A stretch of DNA of 64,000 nucleotides from Nitrospirota bacterium. Its GTDB lineage: Bacteria > Nitrospirota > UBA9217. The notes beneath the pieces were generated by a model, which worked only from the letters and a program-made list of their open reading frames with translations, searched no databases and was not told where the DNA came from. The stretch covers positions 248,001 to 312,000 of the forward strand of contig JALNZF010000002.1 in the NCBI GenBank assembly GCA_023229435.1, in the 5' to 3' direction. Positions 56,364 to 64,000 of this stretch are shown piece by piece. The first letter of the stretch is position 1. Each line of letters starts with the position of its first letter. Made by a program: the position numbers and the translations under genes.

Positions 56364-56759
56364 CTGTTCTATAAACCATTCGTCCGGACCCTATTCAATA
56401 AGATAACCCATGCCCCGGAATTCGAAAAGGACCTAAAGAAACTCCTCAAGCGATTTCCTTCCCTTGAGGATGACTTATGGATGTTCATCAAGGTCGCAAT
56501 GAACGCGTTTCACATAAAGAAAATAGACAGCGGGTCGATCTTTCATATATCTGACCTCGGCATCCGTTCCCCGAAAATCTATAAAGCAAAGAAGTTCGCT
56601 TGCAAAGCGCTGAAAGGCAAAGGCGCTCAGTCGGGGATAAGGGTTATCTATACGTATCACGAAGAAGCGGATTGGATCGAGTTCATCGAAATTTACTATA
56701 AGAGTGATAAGGAGAGCGAGGATCGGGAGAGGATAAAGAGATATTACCCGAAAGAATAA
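56364..56759 (+). CDS. RelE-like toxin with no canonical start at the expected place
   Basis: The frame is open from just after a stop at 56349-56351 to 56759. Its N-terminal segment, THAPEFEKDLKKLLKRFPSL (from about 56406), is a typical RelE/ParE-type opening. KKIDSGSIFHISDLGIRSPK and RVIYTYHEEADWIEFIEIYY continue the fold. No ATG, GTG or TTG precedes that opening. CTG 56364 or ATA codons are the only nearby options; the first ATG (56481) would delete the first helices. Either a rare start is used, translation is coupled to the antitoxin stop at 56356-56358, or the gene is inactive. Confidence 0.55.
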   Translation: MFYKPFVRTLFNKITHAPEFEKDLKKLLKRFPSLEDDLWMFIKVAMNAFHIKKIDSGSIFHISDLGIRSPKIYKAKKFACKALKGKGAQSGIRVIYTYHEEADWIEFIEIYYKSDKESEDRERIKRYYPKE

Positions 56760-56835
56760 TACCATCTGCAATCTTTATAAGATCGTTTTCAACCCCAATG
56801 CAAAATATCCTGTGATAGAACAAATTCGAGTTTGA

Positions 56836-57570
56836 TCACGGATTTTCCTTGCCTGATCGATTTGCCCTTTCAACCGCGCTCAGAACACCCCGCAAGATAC
56901 TGACATCCCTGCTGTTCATCCGTGCCCTGCCGAAGAGCTGCCTGAGCGAAAACATCAGGCGTTCCGGATGGTCGCGCTCAAGAAAGCCGATCGTCTGTAG
57001 CGTTTGTTGCAACTGCACGAAAAAACCCTCGATATCATCACTGCGCGCAAGCTCATTGCTCAATTTGCCAACCTGAGCGCCTGAAGCCAAAAAAAGCTCG
57101 TAGGCAATTATCATTACTGCATGAGAGAGGTTCAGTGACGGAAATGTTTCCGATGCCGGTATGGCCACGATCTCATGACAGAGGGCGAGGGCGCTGTTTT
57201 CCAGTCCGTTCACTTCGTTTCCAAACACGATCGCCACGCGGTTCTTTGCGAGAATCGGAATCACCTGCTCCGCCATCTCGCGGGGAGTTCGTATGTTTTT
57301 ACGCTGTCTGCCTGCATGTCTTGACGTTCCGATGACGAACCCCTGGTCGGCCAGCGCCTCGGCAAGCGCTGGAAACACCGCTGCATTCTCAATGATCTCA
57401 TGGGCACCCGCGGCAAGCTTGCGGGCATCCTGATCCTTGTCCTTCGGCGGATCCACGAGGATCAGCCGGCTCAGGCCCATGTTCATCATGCATCGGGCCG
57501 CGGCGCCGATGTTCCCCGGTGTTTTTGTGTCCACCAGTACGATGCTGACGTTGTCAAGTAATTGATTCAT
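56836..57570 (-). CDS. trmJ: tRNA (cytidine/uridine-32-2'-O)-methyltransferase TrmJ
   Basis: 244 residues, SPOUT/TrmH family with a trefoil knot. Motif 1 TPGNIGAAARCM (about 17-28) contains the conserved N and R. Motif 2 IVFGNEVNGLEN (about 113-124) and motif 3 FPSLNLSHAVMI (about 143-154) complete the SAM site. The C-terminal helical extension (about 165-244) is typical of TrmJ rather than TrmH. It methylates the 2'-OH of residue 32 in tRNA. It is a single gene, convergent with the toxin. Confidence 0.9.
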   Translation of the reverse strand: MNQLLDNVSIVLVDTKTPGNIGAAARCMMNMGLSRLILVDPPKDKDQDARKLAAGAHEIIENAAVFPALAEALADQGFVIGTSRHAGRQRKNIRTPREMAEQVIPILAKNRVAIVFGNEVNGLENSALALCHEIVAIPASETFPSLNLSHAVMIIAYELFLASGAQVGKLSNELARSDDIEGFFVQLQQTLQTIGFLERDHPERLMFSLRQLFGRARMNSRDVSILRGVLSAVERANRSGKENP

Positions 57571-57729
57571 GGCAATACTTGTAACGGCGAAATACTTTTT
57601 TCCCCCGCTCTTTTCCAGTTTATCCGTGTAAGGACATTATAGAGAAAATGAAGGCTGTACTCAAGTTTATATTGAGCGAGCATTATTCACGTTGACAAGC
57701 TTGAGGTGGACTGTTAGAGTGTTTTCATC

Positions 57730-58509
57730 ATGAGCATGATCGCGATATCGCTCCAGTCTGGCAGCAGTGGAAACTGCATATATATAGAAGCAGGGGGGGT
57801 CAGACTCCTGATCGACGCCGGGATCACGGGCGTACAGGCGCAGGGCCGGCTTGCCGCTCACGGCCGGGACATCCATACGGTCGATGCGGTGATCATCTCG
57901 CATGATCACGGCGATCACATCCGGCATGCGGGTGTGTACCAGCGGAAATTCGGCATCCCGATCTATGTTACCCCGGCGACGCTTGCCGCTGCGACCGCGC
58001 GATGCAATCTCGGAAAGCTTACCGACGTGCGCACCTTCCGGGCCTGCGACAAGATCAGATTCGGCGATGTGCTCGTGCATGCCATCCCCACGCCCCATGA
58101 TGGAGTGGATGGGTCCGTCTTCGTAGTCGAAGCAGGGAAGAAGCGAATCGGCGTGCTGACCGACCTCGGGCATGTGTTCAAGGACCTCACCCGGATCGTG
58201 GCATCGCTCGACGCTGTTTTTCTCGAAAGCAACTACGATCCCGACATGCTCGCTGCCGGCTCTTACCCGGCCTATCTCAAGCAGCGAATCAGGGGACCGC
58301 ACGGACATATTTCAAATATCGAAGCCGCCGAGCTTTTACGCCGCGCCTCTGTAGAGCAGCGCCTCCAATGGGCATGTCTCTCTCACCTCTCGGAAGAGAA
58401 CAACCACCCCGATGTCGCGCTCAAGACCCACCGCGCGGCCATCTCCGGAAAGGTCACCCTGTATGTGGCCGACCGTTACCAGTCCACGGAAATATTTACC
58501 GTACTATAA
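57730..58509 (+). CDS. metallo-beta-lactamase-fold hydrolase (YycJ/WalJ-like)
   Basis: 259 residues. Begins MSMIAISLQSGSSGNCIYIE, typical of YycJ-type exonuclease/hydrolases. The metal motif SHDHGDHI (about 57-64) is complete. The acidic residue LTDLG (about 141) and the later SHLSEENNHPDVA (about 217-229) complete the binuclear site. Homologues process DNA ends or affect cell-wall regulation; the substrate is unknown here. It starts 159 bp after the divergent trmJ gene. Confidence 0.85.
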   Translation: MSMIAISLQSGSSGNCIYIEAGGVRLLIDAGITGVQAQGRLAAHGRDIHTVDAVIISHDHGDHIRHAGVYQRKFGIPIYVTPATLAAATARCNLGKLTDVRTFRACDKIRFGDVLVHAIPTPHDGVDGSVFVVEAGKKRIGVLTDLGHVFKDLTRIVASLDAVFLESNYDPDMLAAGSYPAYLKQRIRGPHGHISNIEAAELLRRASVEQRLQWACLSHLSEENNHPDVALKTHRAAISGKVTLYVADRYQSTEIFTVL

Positions 58510-58572
58510 CCCTTCCTCTTCGCTGAGCTTGAATTCAATCTGAGACAAATCCGATACTTTCATAAAAAGCGT

Positions 58573-58658
58573 TCTCACACAAAGATCACGGAGATCACAA
58601 AGAAAAACTTGAATGTTGTCGATATGACTTCCTTCGTGCCTTTGTGCCTTCGTGTGAA
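58573..58658. repeat. intergenic inverted repeat after the hydrolase gene
   Basis: TCTCACACAAAGATCACGGAG and CCTTTGTGCCTTCGTGTGA are inverted arms (the left arm is quoted only to its first 20 bases in effect: positions 58573-58592). It belongs to the family at 19978-20060 and 23435-23523. It sits between two convergent genes, where it could serve as a hairpin barrier. Confidence 0.6.
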
Positions 58659-58773
58659 CAATTGATTTTTTACGAGATCTTCAAACCTGATAACGTCGCA
58701 AAAAGTAACGATACACACAAAGCGCGGTTCTTGAGTGACGTATCGGGGGGAAAGATGCTGATGGATCACAGGA

Positions 58774-60396
58774 TCACGGCCGTCTCGATCGGCGGATAAG
58801 GATAAAGATCCTGATACAAAAGACGCCGCAGAGGGCCGTCAGCCAGGCGCTCTCCGTATTAAAATGGTTGATCCGGAGAATTACCGCGGCCAGACCCGCT
58901 CCCACGGTGAGAAACGCGAGGATCAGGCCCTTACCGATGCGCGAGATGATCTTGAGCTCCCCTACGATGTCCCGCGAAGTGATCTCTACCCGCGTTTCGT
59001 TCCGCCCCGTGGAAACCAGAAAATCGGACAACAGCTTCGGCAGACTCACCAGCGAGCGAACAGTAACGCCTGCTTGCCCGAAGAAGGCGGCTGACGACAT
59101 CGCCTCGGCCATGATAAAGCGCTTGGCGAAGGGAGTGGCGATCTCAATGATATTGGTATCGGGGTCGAGCTGAGACCCGAGACCATTCAGCATGCCCATG
59201 ACCCGGCCGAACAGGATGAAGTCGTTCGGGATCTGGATCGAGGGGCTGAGCCGGAGGGCCTCCATGATATCATTTCCCATCTCCTCGATGTCCATTGCCT
59301 TGAACTCACTCGGTGAGATATCGCGGTATTTCGCGAAAATCCTGTCTACAAACTGGACCAGCGGCTGAAGGTTCCTGGTGAGCGGGATGAACCCCATGTC
59401 CACAAGCGCCCGGACAAGTCCGAGGCTGTCGCGCTCCATGATCGCGGTAAAAGCGCGTTTGAGCCCCTCTTTTTTCGGGGGCGAGATGCGGTCCACCATG
59501 CCGAAATCAACGAGAACGATCTCGGGGCCTGGACGGACGAAAATATTGCCGGGATGGGGGTCTCCGTGGAACAGGCCATCGGTGAAGAACATCTGACAAT
59601 AGGCCTCGGCAAGGGCACGCGCCACCTCTTTCCGGTCGACCCCCTGCGCGTCGATCGCATCGAGGTCCGTGATCTTGACGCCTTCGAGAAATTCGAGCGT
59701 CAGCACCTTGGACGTCGTGAACGGCCAATACACAGCAGGAATTCTGATCTTCGGGTTATCGGAAAAGTTTTTGGCAAAGGCCGACGCGTTCTTTCCTTCC
59801 TGGATGTAGTCCAGCTCCTCGTGGATAATGCGTGAGAATTCGGAGAAAATGACGTCGAGATTGATGCGCCGGTAGAAGACCTTGAGAAGCCTGATAATGA
59901 AGTGGAACGTCCGGATATCGGCCGTTATCACTTCTTCGATGCCGGGATACTGGACCTTTACCGCAATGCGCTCGCCGCTTTTCAGGGTGGCGCGATGCAC
60001 CTGACCGATCGAGGCCGAGGCAATGGGTGTCTCATCAAAAGACGCAAACACGTCCTCCGGTGGACCAATCTCTTCAATGACGCGTTTCATGATCTCCGCG
60101 AGGTCCGCAGGCGGAACGTGGTCCTGGAGCTTGGACAGCTCCGTCGTGTATTCCTCCGGGAGGATGTCCACGCGCGAGGACAGAAACTGGCCGATCTTGA
60201 TCAGCACGCCGCGCATCTCGATCATGCGCTCGCGCAGCACAAAGGCGTATTTTGAATGAAGCCGTTTGAGCCGTTCTTTTCGCATTGCAGGAGAGGCGAA
60301 GATGTTTCTGAACGAGAAAAGCTTATAGCCCAGAAGTATGCGAAGAAAAAGGGCGACGCCCCGAACAAACCTGATCTGGTAGCCGATGATTGTCAT
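58774..60396 (-). CDS. UbiB/ABC1-family atypical kinase
   Basis: 540 residues. The K-x-G-Q motif (IKIGQFLSSR, about 66-75) and the Ala-rich loop region (PIASASIGQVHRA, about 124-136) identify the ABC1/ADCK/UbiB group. Catalytic residues are present: HGDPHPGNIFV (about 279-289) and the DFG segment LVDFGMVD (about 297-304). Two C-terminal transmembrane helices (about 490-535) anchor it to the membrane. In proteobacteria UbiB supports ubiquinone synthesis; in this organism it may support another isoprenoid-lipid pathway. Confidence 0.9.
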   Translation of the reverse strand: MTIIGYQIRFVRGVALFLRILLGYKLFSFRNIFASPAMRKERLKRLHSKYAFVLRERMIEMRGVLIKIGQFLSSRVDILPEEYTTELSKLQDHVPPADLAEIMKRVIEEIGPPEDVFASFDETPIASASIGQVHRATLKSGERIAVKVQYPGIEEVITADIRTFHFIIRLLKVFYRRINLDVIFSEFSRIIHEELDYIQEGKNASAFAKNFSDNPKIRIPAVYWPFTTSKVLTLEFLEGVKITDLDAIDAQGVDRKEVARALAEAYCQMFFTDGLFHGDPHPGNIFVRPGPEIVLVDFGMVDRISPPKKEGLKRAFTAIMERDSLGLVRALVDMGFIPLTRNLQPLVQFVDRIFAKYRDISPSEFKAMDIEEMGNDIMEALRLSPSIQIPNDFILFGRVMGMLNGLGSQLDPDTNIIEIATPFAKRFIMAEAMSSAAFFGQAGVTVRSLVSLPKLLSDFLVSTGRNETRVEITSRDIVGELKIISRIGKGLILAFLTVGAGLAAVILRINHFNTESAWLTALCGVFCIRIFILIRRSRRP

Positions 60397-60506
60397 AATT
60401 GATTATACCAAATTGAGAGGGGGAAGGATATGCTGAGAATGAACAGGGCACGAAACGGCAGGAGCGCCGGTTAATCAACAAACCCGCCTTTCGGAGCAAT
60501 ATTAAC

Positions 60507-60536
60507 TTGACAACGAGCGGTATTCTCAAATAATAT
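60507..60536 (+). promoter_or_regulatory. predicted promoter of a non-coding transcript
   Basis: TTGACA (60507-60512), an 18-base spacer, TAATAT (60531-60536). It is divergent from the UbiB-family gene. No protein gene follows within 650 bp. A terminator-like hairpin lies 120 bases downstream, which suggests a short RNA or an attenuated leader. Confidence 0.6.
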
Positions 60537-60542
60537 GAGCTT

Positions 60543-60709
60543 CGCCTCATTAATGAGTGGGAAGAACACAGGAGTGGCGGCGGCCTTTTGGACAGGAAGC
60601 CTCAATCTGCCTTGCCGCCGACAACGCTCCTGACCGGGGAAGCTTGACAATATGACCTTTACCAGGATGAATGACAGTGGATTTCTGTTCATCAGGTAAA
60701 GGTTTTTTT
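60543..60709 (+). ncRNA. candidate small RNA (about 165 nt)
   Basis: Bounded by the promoter at 60507-60536 and the T-tract hairpin at 60655-60709. Internal pairing: ATGAG/CTCAT at the 5' end, and CAGGAG (60572-60577)...CTCCTG with GCGGC/GCCGC inside it. A 26-codon frame from about 60553 has no ribosome site and no recognised similarity. It could be a regulator, a 6S-like RNA or a leader of the carboxylase operon. No known RNA family was recognised. Confidence 0.4.
60655..60709 (+). terminator. intrinsic terminator-like hairpin with T7 tail
   Basis: ACCTTTACC (60655-60663) pairs with GGTAAAGGT (60695-60703), with an inner GATGA/TCATC stem, followed by a run of seven Ts (60703-60709). An alternative stem TCAGGTAAA / TTTACCTGA (60692-60700 and 60707-60715) uses the same bases. 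The two folds exclude each other, as in attenuators. Confidence 0.6.
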
Positions 60710-60814
60710 ACCTGAACCGGACCAACCGGAGCGAATAGAACTTTTTTCCACTTTGATAACTATATGCCATTTCTCCTCAGAACTTGACATAGTCGCGCGA
60801 ATGTTTGCCCTTGC

Positions 60815-60938
60815 ATGGACCCCTCATCCCAGCCCTCTCCCGCAAGGGGCGAGGGAGGTTTGCAACCTCTCCCTGGAGCCTGCCCTCGAATGCTCTTATC
60901 GGGGGAGGGAGAGGACCGAGGTGAGGGGGATTCCGTAG
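60815..60938. repeat. C/G-rich palindromic repeat related to the mfd insert
   Basis: The ends CCCCTCATCCCAGCCCTCTC and GAGAGGACCGAGGTGAGGGG are inverted. The interior has CCTCGAATG-N3-TTATCGGGG at 60884-60904, identical outside the N3 to 5500-5520 inside mfd. It lies in the 842-bp spacer before the carboxylase operon. Confidence 0.75.
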
Positions 60939-60990
60939 GAATGTATCAATTCTTTACTCTAGCAAACGCAATAAGGGTTGTTATATTATT

Positions 60991-61177
60991 TGTAGGGCAA
61001 CCCTTCACAGGTTGTTGAAAAACACTTAGTTTACCCTTCGACAAGCTCAGGGCGAACGGAGCGTGTATTGAATTTATTCGTATTTATCCGTTCGTGGTGA
61101 GCCTGTCGAACCACAAAAAGACTTTTTCAACAGCCTGTTCAGGGTTGCTTAAAGCAAGGCTAAAGCCTTGCCCTACA
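60991..61177. repeat. palindromic repeat split by a MITE
   Basis: TGTAGGGCAA (60991-61000) pairs with TTGCCCTACA (61168-61177), and GCAACCCT (60997-61004) with AGGGTTGC (61141-61148). The MITE at 61007-61138 sits at the centre of the second dyad. Removing it and one TC restores GCAACCCTTCAGGGTTGC. AAGGCTAAAGCCTT (61156-61169) is a further small palindrome. Confidence 0.8.
61007..61138. mobile_element. MITE-like element, copy C (132 bp)
   Basis: Differs from copy B (31438-31569) at two of 132 positions. The terminal inverted repeats start ACAGGTTGTTGAAAAA. TC flanks both ends (61005-61006 and 61139-61140), giving the third 2-bp duplication of this family in the window. No transposase is encoded; mobilisation would need an enzyme from elsewhere in the genome. 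Confidence 0.85.
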
Positions 61178-61238
61178 GGTAACAATATTTTATGCGTTTG
61201 TATTAATTCGTTTGCACTAACAATTCAGGAGACCGCTA

Positions 61239-62696
61239 ATGAAGAGAACGATCAATAAGATCCTGATCGCGAACCGGGGCGTTCCCGCGGTCCGGGTCAT
61301 GCACACGTGCCGGGACCGGAAGATCCCCACCACCGCGGTGTACAGCGATCCCGACCGCCTTGCCCATCACGTGTTCATGGCGGACGAGGCGGTTTACATC
61401 GGCGAGGCCCCGCCTTCCGAGTCGTATCTCAATATGGACAAGATGGTCCAGGCCGCTCTTCAGAGCAAGTCTGACGCGGTCCATCCGGGCTGGGGCTTTC
61501 TGGCTGAGAACGCGGATTTCGCGCAGAAAGTGATCGACGCGGGACTCATATGGATCGGCCCGTCTCCCGAGGTCATCCGCATGCTGGGGGACAAGATCGA
61601 AGCCAAGGCCCTGGCACGGAAGGCCGATGTCCCGACCATCCCGGGCATCGACGCGGTCACGGACATTGAACAGATCAAGGTGTGGATGAAGAAGGATGAG
61701 GTAAGTTATCCGATTATGATCAAGGCTTCGGCGGGCGGTGGCGGCAAGGGCATGGTCAAGGTGGAAAATGACGAAGACCTGTCGCAGTCCCTGGCCCGGG
61801 CCCGGTCCGAGGCCAAAAAGTCCTTCGGCAACGAGACCATCCTGGTCGAAAAATATATCGAGCGGGGCCGGCATATCGAGGTCCAGATCGTTGCTGATGA
61901 GCACGGCAATGTCATTCATCTGTACGAGCGGGAATGCACGATCCAGCGGAGGAACCAGAAGATCGTCGAGGAGGCGCCCTCACCAAGCCTCGACGACGCA
62001 CTGCGCCAGGAGATCTGCGCCACTGCAACGCGGCTTATGCGCGAGATCGGCTACACGTCGGCCGGCACGGTGGAGTACATCTTCGATTCGGCGACCAGAA
62101 AATTCTATTTCCTCGAGGTGAATACCCGCTTGCAGGTCGAGCACGGCATCACTGAACTGATCACGGGCCTGGATATCGTCGGCATCATGATCGACGTGGC
62201 ACTCGGCAAAAAACTGCCGTTCAATCAGTCCAACATCCGTCCGAACCGGTGGGCGCTGGAAGTTCGCCTCAACGCCGAGGACCCAAAGAACTTCAGCCCC
62301 TCCTTCGGGCCGATCACCCGGCTGCAGGTGCCGATGGGTCCGAACGTACGCGTGGCATCGGGTGTGTACGAGGGCGGCGATGTCCCCGCGTACTACGATT
62401 CGCTGTTCATGCTGCTCATGACCGCGGGCGCGGACCGGAAAGACGCCATCCGGGTCATGGACCGCTCGCTCGGCAGGAACCTCAGAGTCGAGGGCATCAA
62501 GACGCTCCAGCCGCTGCTGCTCAGTATTATCAGGCACCCGTCTTTCATCTCCGGGGAGTTTTCGACCCGGTTCATCGAAGAGCACATGGATGAACTGATC
62601 TCCAAGTTCAGCGAGCAGAACAGCGAAGACGAGGTGCTCAAGATCGCGCGGTATGTGGCGGAGATCTCGGCGCTGGGACCCCAGAAATGGATGTGA
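61239..62696 (+). CDS. biotin carboxylase subunit of an acyl/keto-acid carboxylase
   Basis: 485 residues from ATG 61239 with AGGAG seven bases upstream. Carboxylates biotin with bicarbonate and ATP. ATP-grasp blocks are visible: IMIKASAGGGGKGM (about 161-174), ECTIQRRNQKIVEEAPSP (about 229-246) and EVNTRLQVEHGITELITGLD (about 292-311), which holds the catalytic Glu/Asn/Arg set. The N-terminal motif reads ANRGVPAVRV, whereas the family has NRGEIA; the usual Glu is Val here. Length and end fit the stand-alone subunit A of two-subunit pyruvate carboxylases. The substrate cannot be fixed from sequence. Confidence 0.88.
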   Translation: MKRTINKILIANRGVPAVRVMHTCRDRKIPTTAVYSDPDRLAHHVFMADEAVYIGEAPPSESYLNMDKMVQAALQSKSDAVHPGWGFLAENADFAQKVIDAGLIWIGPSPEVIRMLGDKIEAKALARKADVPTIPGIDAVTDIEQIKVWMKKDEVSYPIMIKASAGGGGKGMVKVENDEDLSQSLARARSEAKKSFGNETILVEKYIERGRHIEVQIVADEHGNVIHLYERECTIQRRNQKIVEEAPSPSLDDALRQEICATATRLMREIGYTSAGTVEYIFDSATRKFYFLEVNTRLQVEHGITELITGLDIVGIMIDVALGKKLPFNQSNIRPNRWALEVRLNAEDPKNFSPSFGPITRLQVPMGPNVRVASGVYEGGDVPAYYDSLFMLLMTAGADRKDAIRVMDRSLGRNLRVEGIKTLQPLLLSIIRHPSFISGEFSTRFIEEHMDELISKFSEQNSEDEVLKIARYVAEISALGPQKWM

Positions 62697-62703
62697 ACCG
62701 GGT

Positions 62704-63306
62704 ATGAAAGAGATCATCAGGCTGCTGAACAACAACAGGGAGTGGGCCCGGCGGGTCGAGCTCGAGAACCCGGGGTTCTTCAGCAAGCTGAAGAGGCAGC
62801 AGCGGCCCAAGTACCTGTGGATCGGATGTTCCGACAGTCGTGTGCCGGCGAACCAGATCACGGGATTGCTGCCGGGAGATATCTTCGTCCATCGGAACAT
62901 CTCCAATCAGGTCATCAATACCGACATGAACCTGATGTGTGTGCTGCAGTATGCCGTCGAGGTCCTCAAGGTCAAGCACATCATCGTATGCGGTCATTAC
63001 GGGTGCGGCGGCATCGCGGCCGTCAAGAAGAACGCCACCTACGGGATGCTGGAGCACTGGCTCGAGAACGTGCGGGTGGCCGTAAGGAAGCACAAGCGGA
63101 TCACGCTGAATGAGATGTGCGAGCTGAACGTAAAGCGGCAGGTGGAAAACCTGTCGCACAATACGATCGTGCAAAAGGCGTGGGACCGGGGCAGAAAGCT
63201 GTATATCCACGGATGGATATACTCGATCTCGGACGGGCTGATCAAGGACCTGAAGGTGACCCAGATGGGGACTCCCGCGAGGGGGCGTCTCAGAAGCAAA
63301 GCGTAG
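62704..63306 (+). CDS. beta-class carbonic anhydrase
   Basis: 200 residues from ATG 62704, seven bp after the carboxylase stop codon. The zinc site is complete: Cys-Ser-Asp-Ser-Arg in IGCSDSRVPANQ (about 39-50) and CGHYGCGG (about 97-104). The catalytic Asp-Arg pair lies in the first motif. It interconverts CO2 and bicarbonate. Its place between the two carboxylase subunit genes suggests that it supplies bicarbonate to the biotin carboxylase. The C-terminal part (KDLKVTQMGTPARGRLRSKA) is basic. Confidence 0.92.
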   Translation: MKEIIRLLNNNREWARRVELENPGFFSKLKRQQRPKYLWIGCSDSRVPANQITGLLPGDIFVHRNISNQVINTDMNLMCVLQYAVEVLKVKHIIVCGHYGCGGIAAVKKNATYGMLEHWLENVRVAVRKHKRITLNEMCELNVKRQVENLSHNTIVQKAWDRGRKLYIHGWIYSISDGLIKDLKVTQMGTPARGRLRSKA

Positions 63307-63320
63307 AGGAGAGGACAAAC

Positions 63321-64000
63321 ATGAACGACCCTGTATTTGTCAGACCCGGAATGTCCCCGAAAGAGCTCGTCAAGGCGGTCCGCTCGCTGAAAGGCGTGTG
63401 TTTCACCTCGGTAGGGATGCGGGACGCGGGCCAGTCGGATTTTAAGAACCGCCACCGGATCTACGACCTGCAAACGCTCGCCCCCCATTATGAAAAGATG
63501 GGGCTGTTCAGCGCGGAATGCCATGGCGGCGCGCGATGGCACGTGGGCATTATGAACCGGCGGGAAAGCCCGTTCGAAGAGACCGCGCTGCTCCGGGAAC
63601 TCATGCCGAACGTGCTGCTCCAGACCCTGATCCGCGAGACCAACCTGTGGGGCTACCGCCCGTATCCGAAGAACGTGATCGAGTACGCCGTAGGGCAGGT
63701 GGACATCGATGTCTGGCGGTGCTTCTCCTTCCTGAACGATGTGCGGAACATGCGCACGGTCGCCGACGTCGTGATGAAGCGGGGACGGCTCTTCGAACCG
63801 ACCATCTCCTTCACCACCGCGGATTGGGCCACGAACGAATACTATCTCAAGGTGATCAGGGACATGGTCGACCTCTGCTCGGGTGTGGACGAGATCATCC
63901 TGTGTGTCAAGGACATGGCGGGCGTCGGCGATGTCTCCCGGATCGGCAACCTGATCAGCGCCATAAAACAGAAATACCCAACGCTGGTGATCAACTATCA
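63321..64000 (+). CDS. carboxyltransferase (pyruvate carboxylase subunit B / oxaloacetate decarboxylase alpha type), 5' part
   Basis: 226 codons are visible; the gene runs off the window. ATG 63321 follows GGAGAGG. The TIM-barrel HMGL-like domain shows RDAGQSDF at the place of the family RDAHQS metal motif, with His replaced by Gly. ECHGGARWHVGIM takes the place of the usual E-WGGA block. RETNLWGYRPYP (substrate-binding region) and CVKDMAGVGDV (the carbamylated-Lys segment) also fit. These changes suggest a diverged substrate. It starts 14 bp after the carbonic anhydrase gene, so all three genes form one operon. The biotin-carrier domain would lie downstream. Confidence 0.8.
   Translation, partial: MNDPVFVRPGMSPKELVKAVRSLKGVCFTSVGMRDAGQSDFKNRHRIYDLQTLAPHYEKMGLFSAECHGGARWHVGIMNRRESPFEETALLRELMPNVLLQTLIRETNLWGYRPYPKNVIEYAVGQVDIDVWRCFSFLNDVRNMRTVADVVMKRGRLFEPTISFTTADWATNEYYLKVIRDMVDLCSGVDEIILCVKDMAGVGDVSRIGNLISAIKQKYPTLVINY

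Overview
The window is chromosomal DNA of a Gram-negative (diderm) bacterium of medium-high GC. It probably belongs to Nitrospirota or a former deltaproteobacterial lineage. This rests on SurA-like lipoproteins, a complete division and cell-wall (dcw) cluster with a DAP-type murE motif, a UbiB-family kinase, a split biotin-dependent carboxylase, and spacers packed with palindromic repeats. No rRNA or tRNA gene was recognised, so the placement is an inference.

Layout. 1-5.8 kb: the end of a CapA-like gene, two SurA-type lipoproteins and mfd. 5.9-18.0 kb: an accessory island read entirely on the minus strand. It holds a ribbon-helix-helix-like regulator, a PLD-nuclease/SNF2 helicase, a very large adenine methyltransferase whose C-terminus looks like an AbiEi (DUF6577-type) antitoxin, the matching AbiEii toxin, and a tail of small uncharacterised genes ending in a broken dinD. 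18.0-25.5 kb: housekeeping genes (MazG-like, a GIY-YIG/aminotransferase fusion, pgi, mnmE, mnmG). 25.6-28.6 kb: a Fic protein, an MNT/HEPN pair and an HNH nuclease. 28.9-48.3 kb: the dcw cluster on the plus strand, from an excellent promoter with four MraZ boxes: mraZ, a STAS gene, rsmH, ftsL, ftsI, murE, murF, mraY, murD, ftsW, murG, murC, murB, ddl, ftsQ, ftsA, ftsZ. 48.3-56.8 kb: a second defence island directly behind ftsZ, with two unknown genes, darT-darG, a type III restriction-modification pair, and an XRE-Panacea antitoxin with a RelE-like toxin. 56.8-64 kb: trmJ, a metallo-beta-lactamase-fold hydrolase, a UbiB-family gene, a repeat-rich spacer with a possible small RNA, and a biotin carboxylase / carbonic anhydrase / carboxyltransferase operon cut by the window end.

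How it fits together. The dcw genes make lipid II and assemble the divisome as one long co-directional unit, but many of its spacers carry unrelated inverted repeats. The two islands carry phage-defence and addiction modules of several types. The most novel-looking item is the methyltransferase-antitoxin fusion placed 14 bp before its AbiEii toxin, which would physically link DNA modification to toxin control. Three copies of a 132-133 bp MITE with 2-bp target duplications, and a palindromic repeat that has become part of the mfd coding sequence, show that small mobile repeats are active here.
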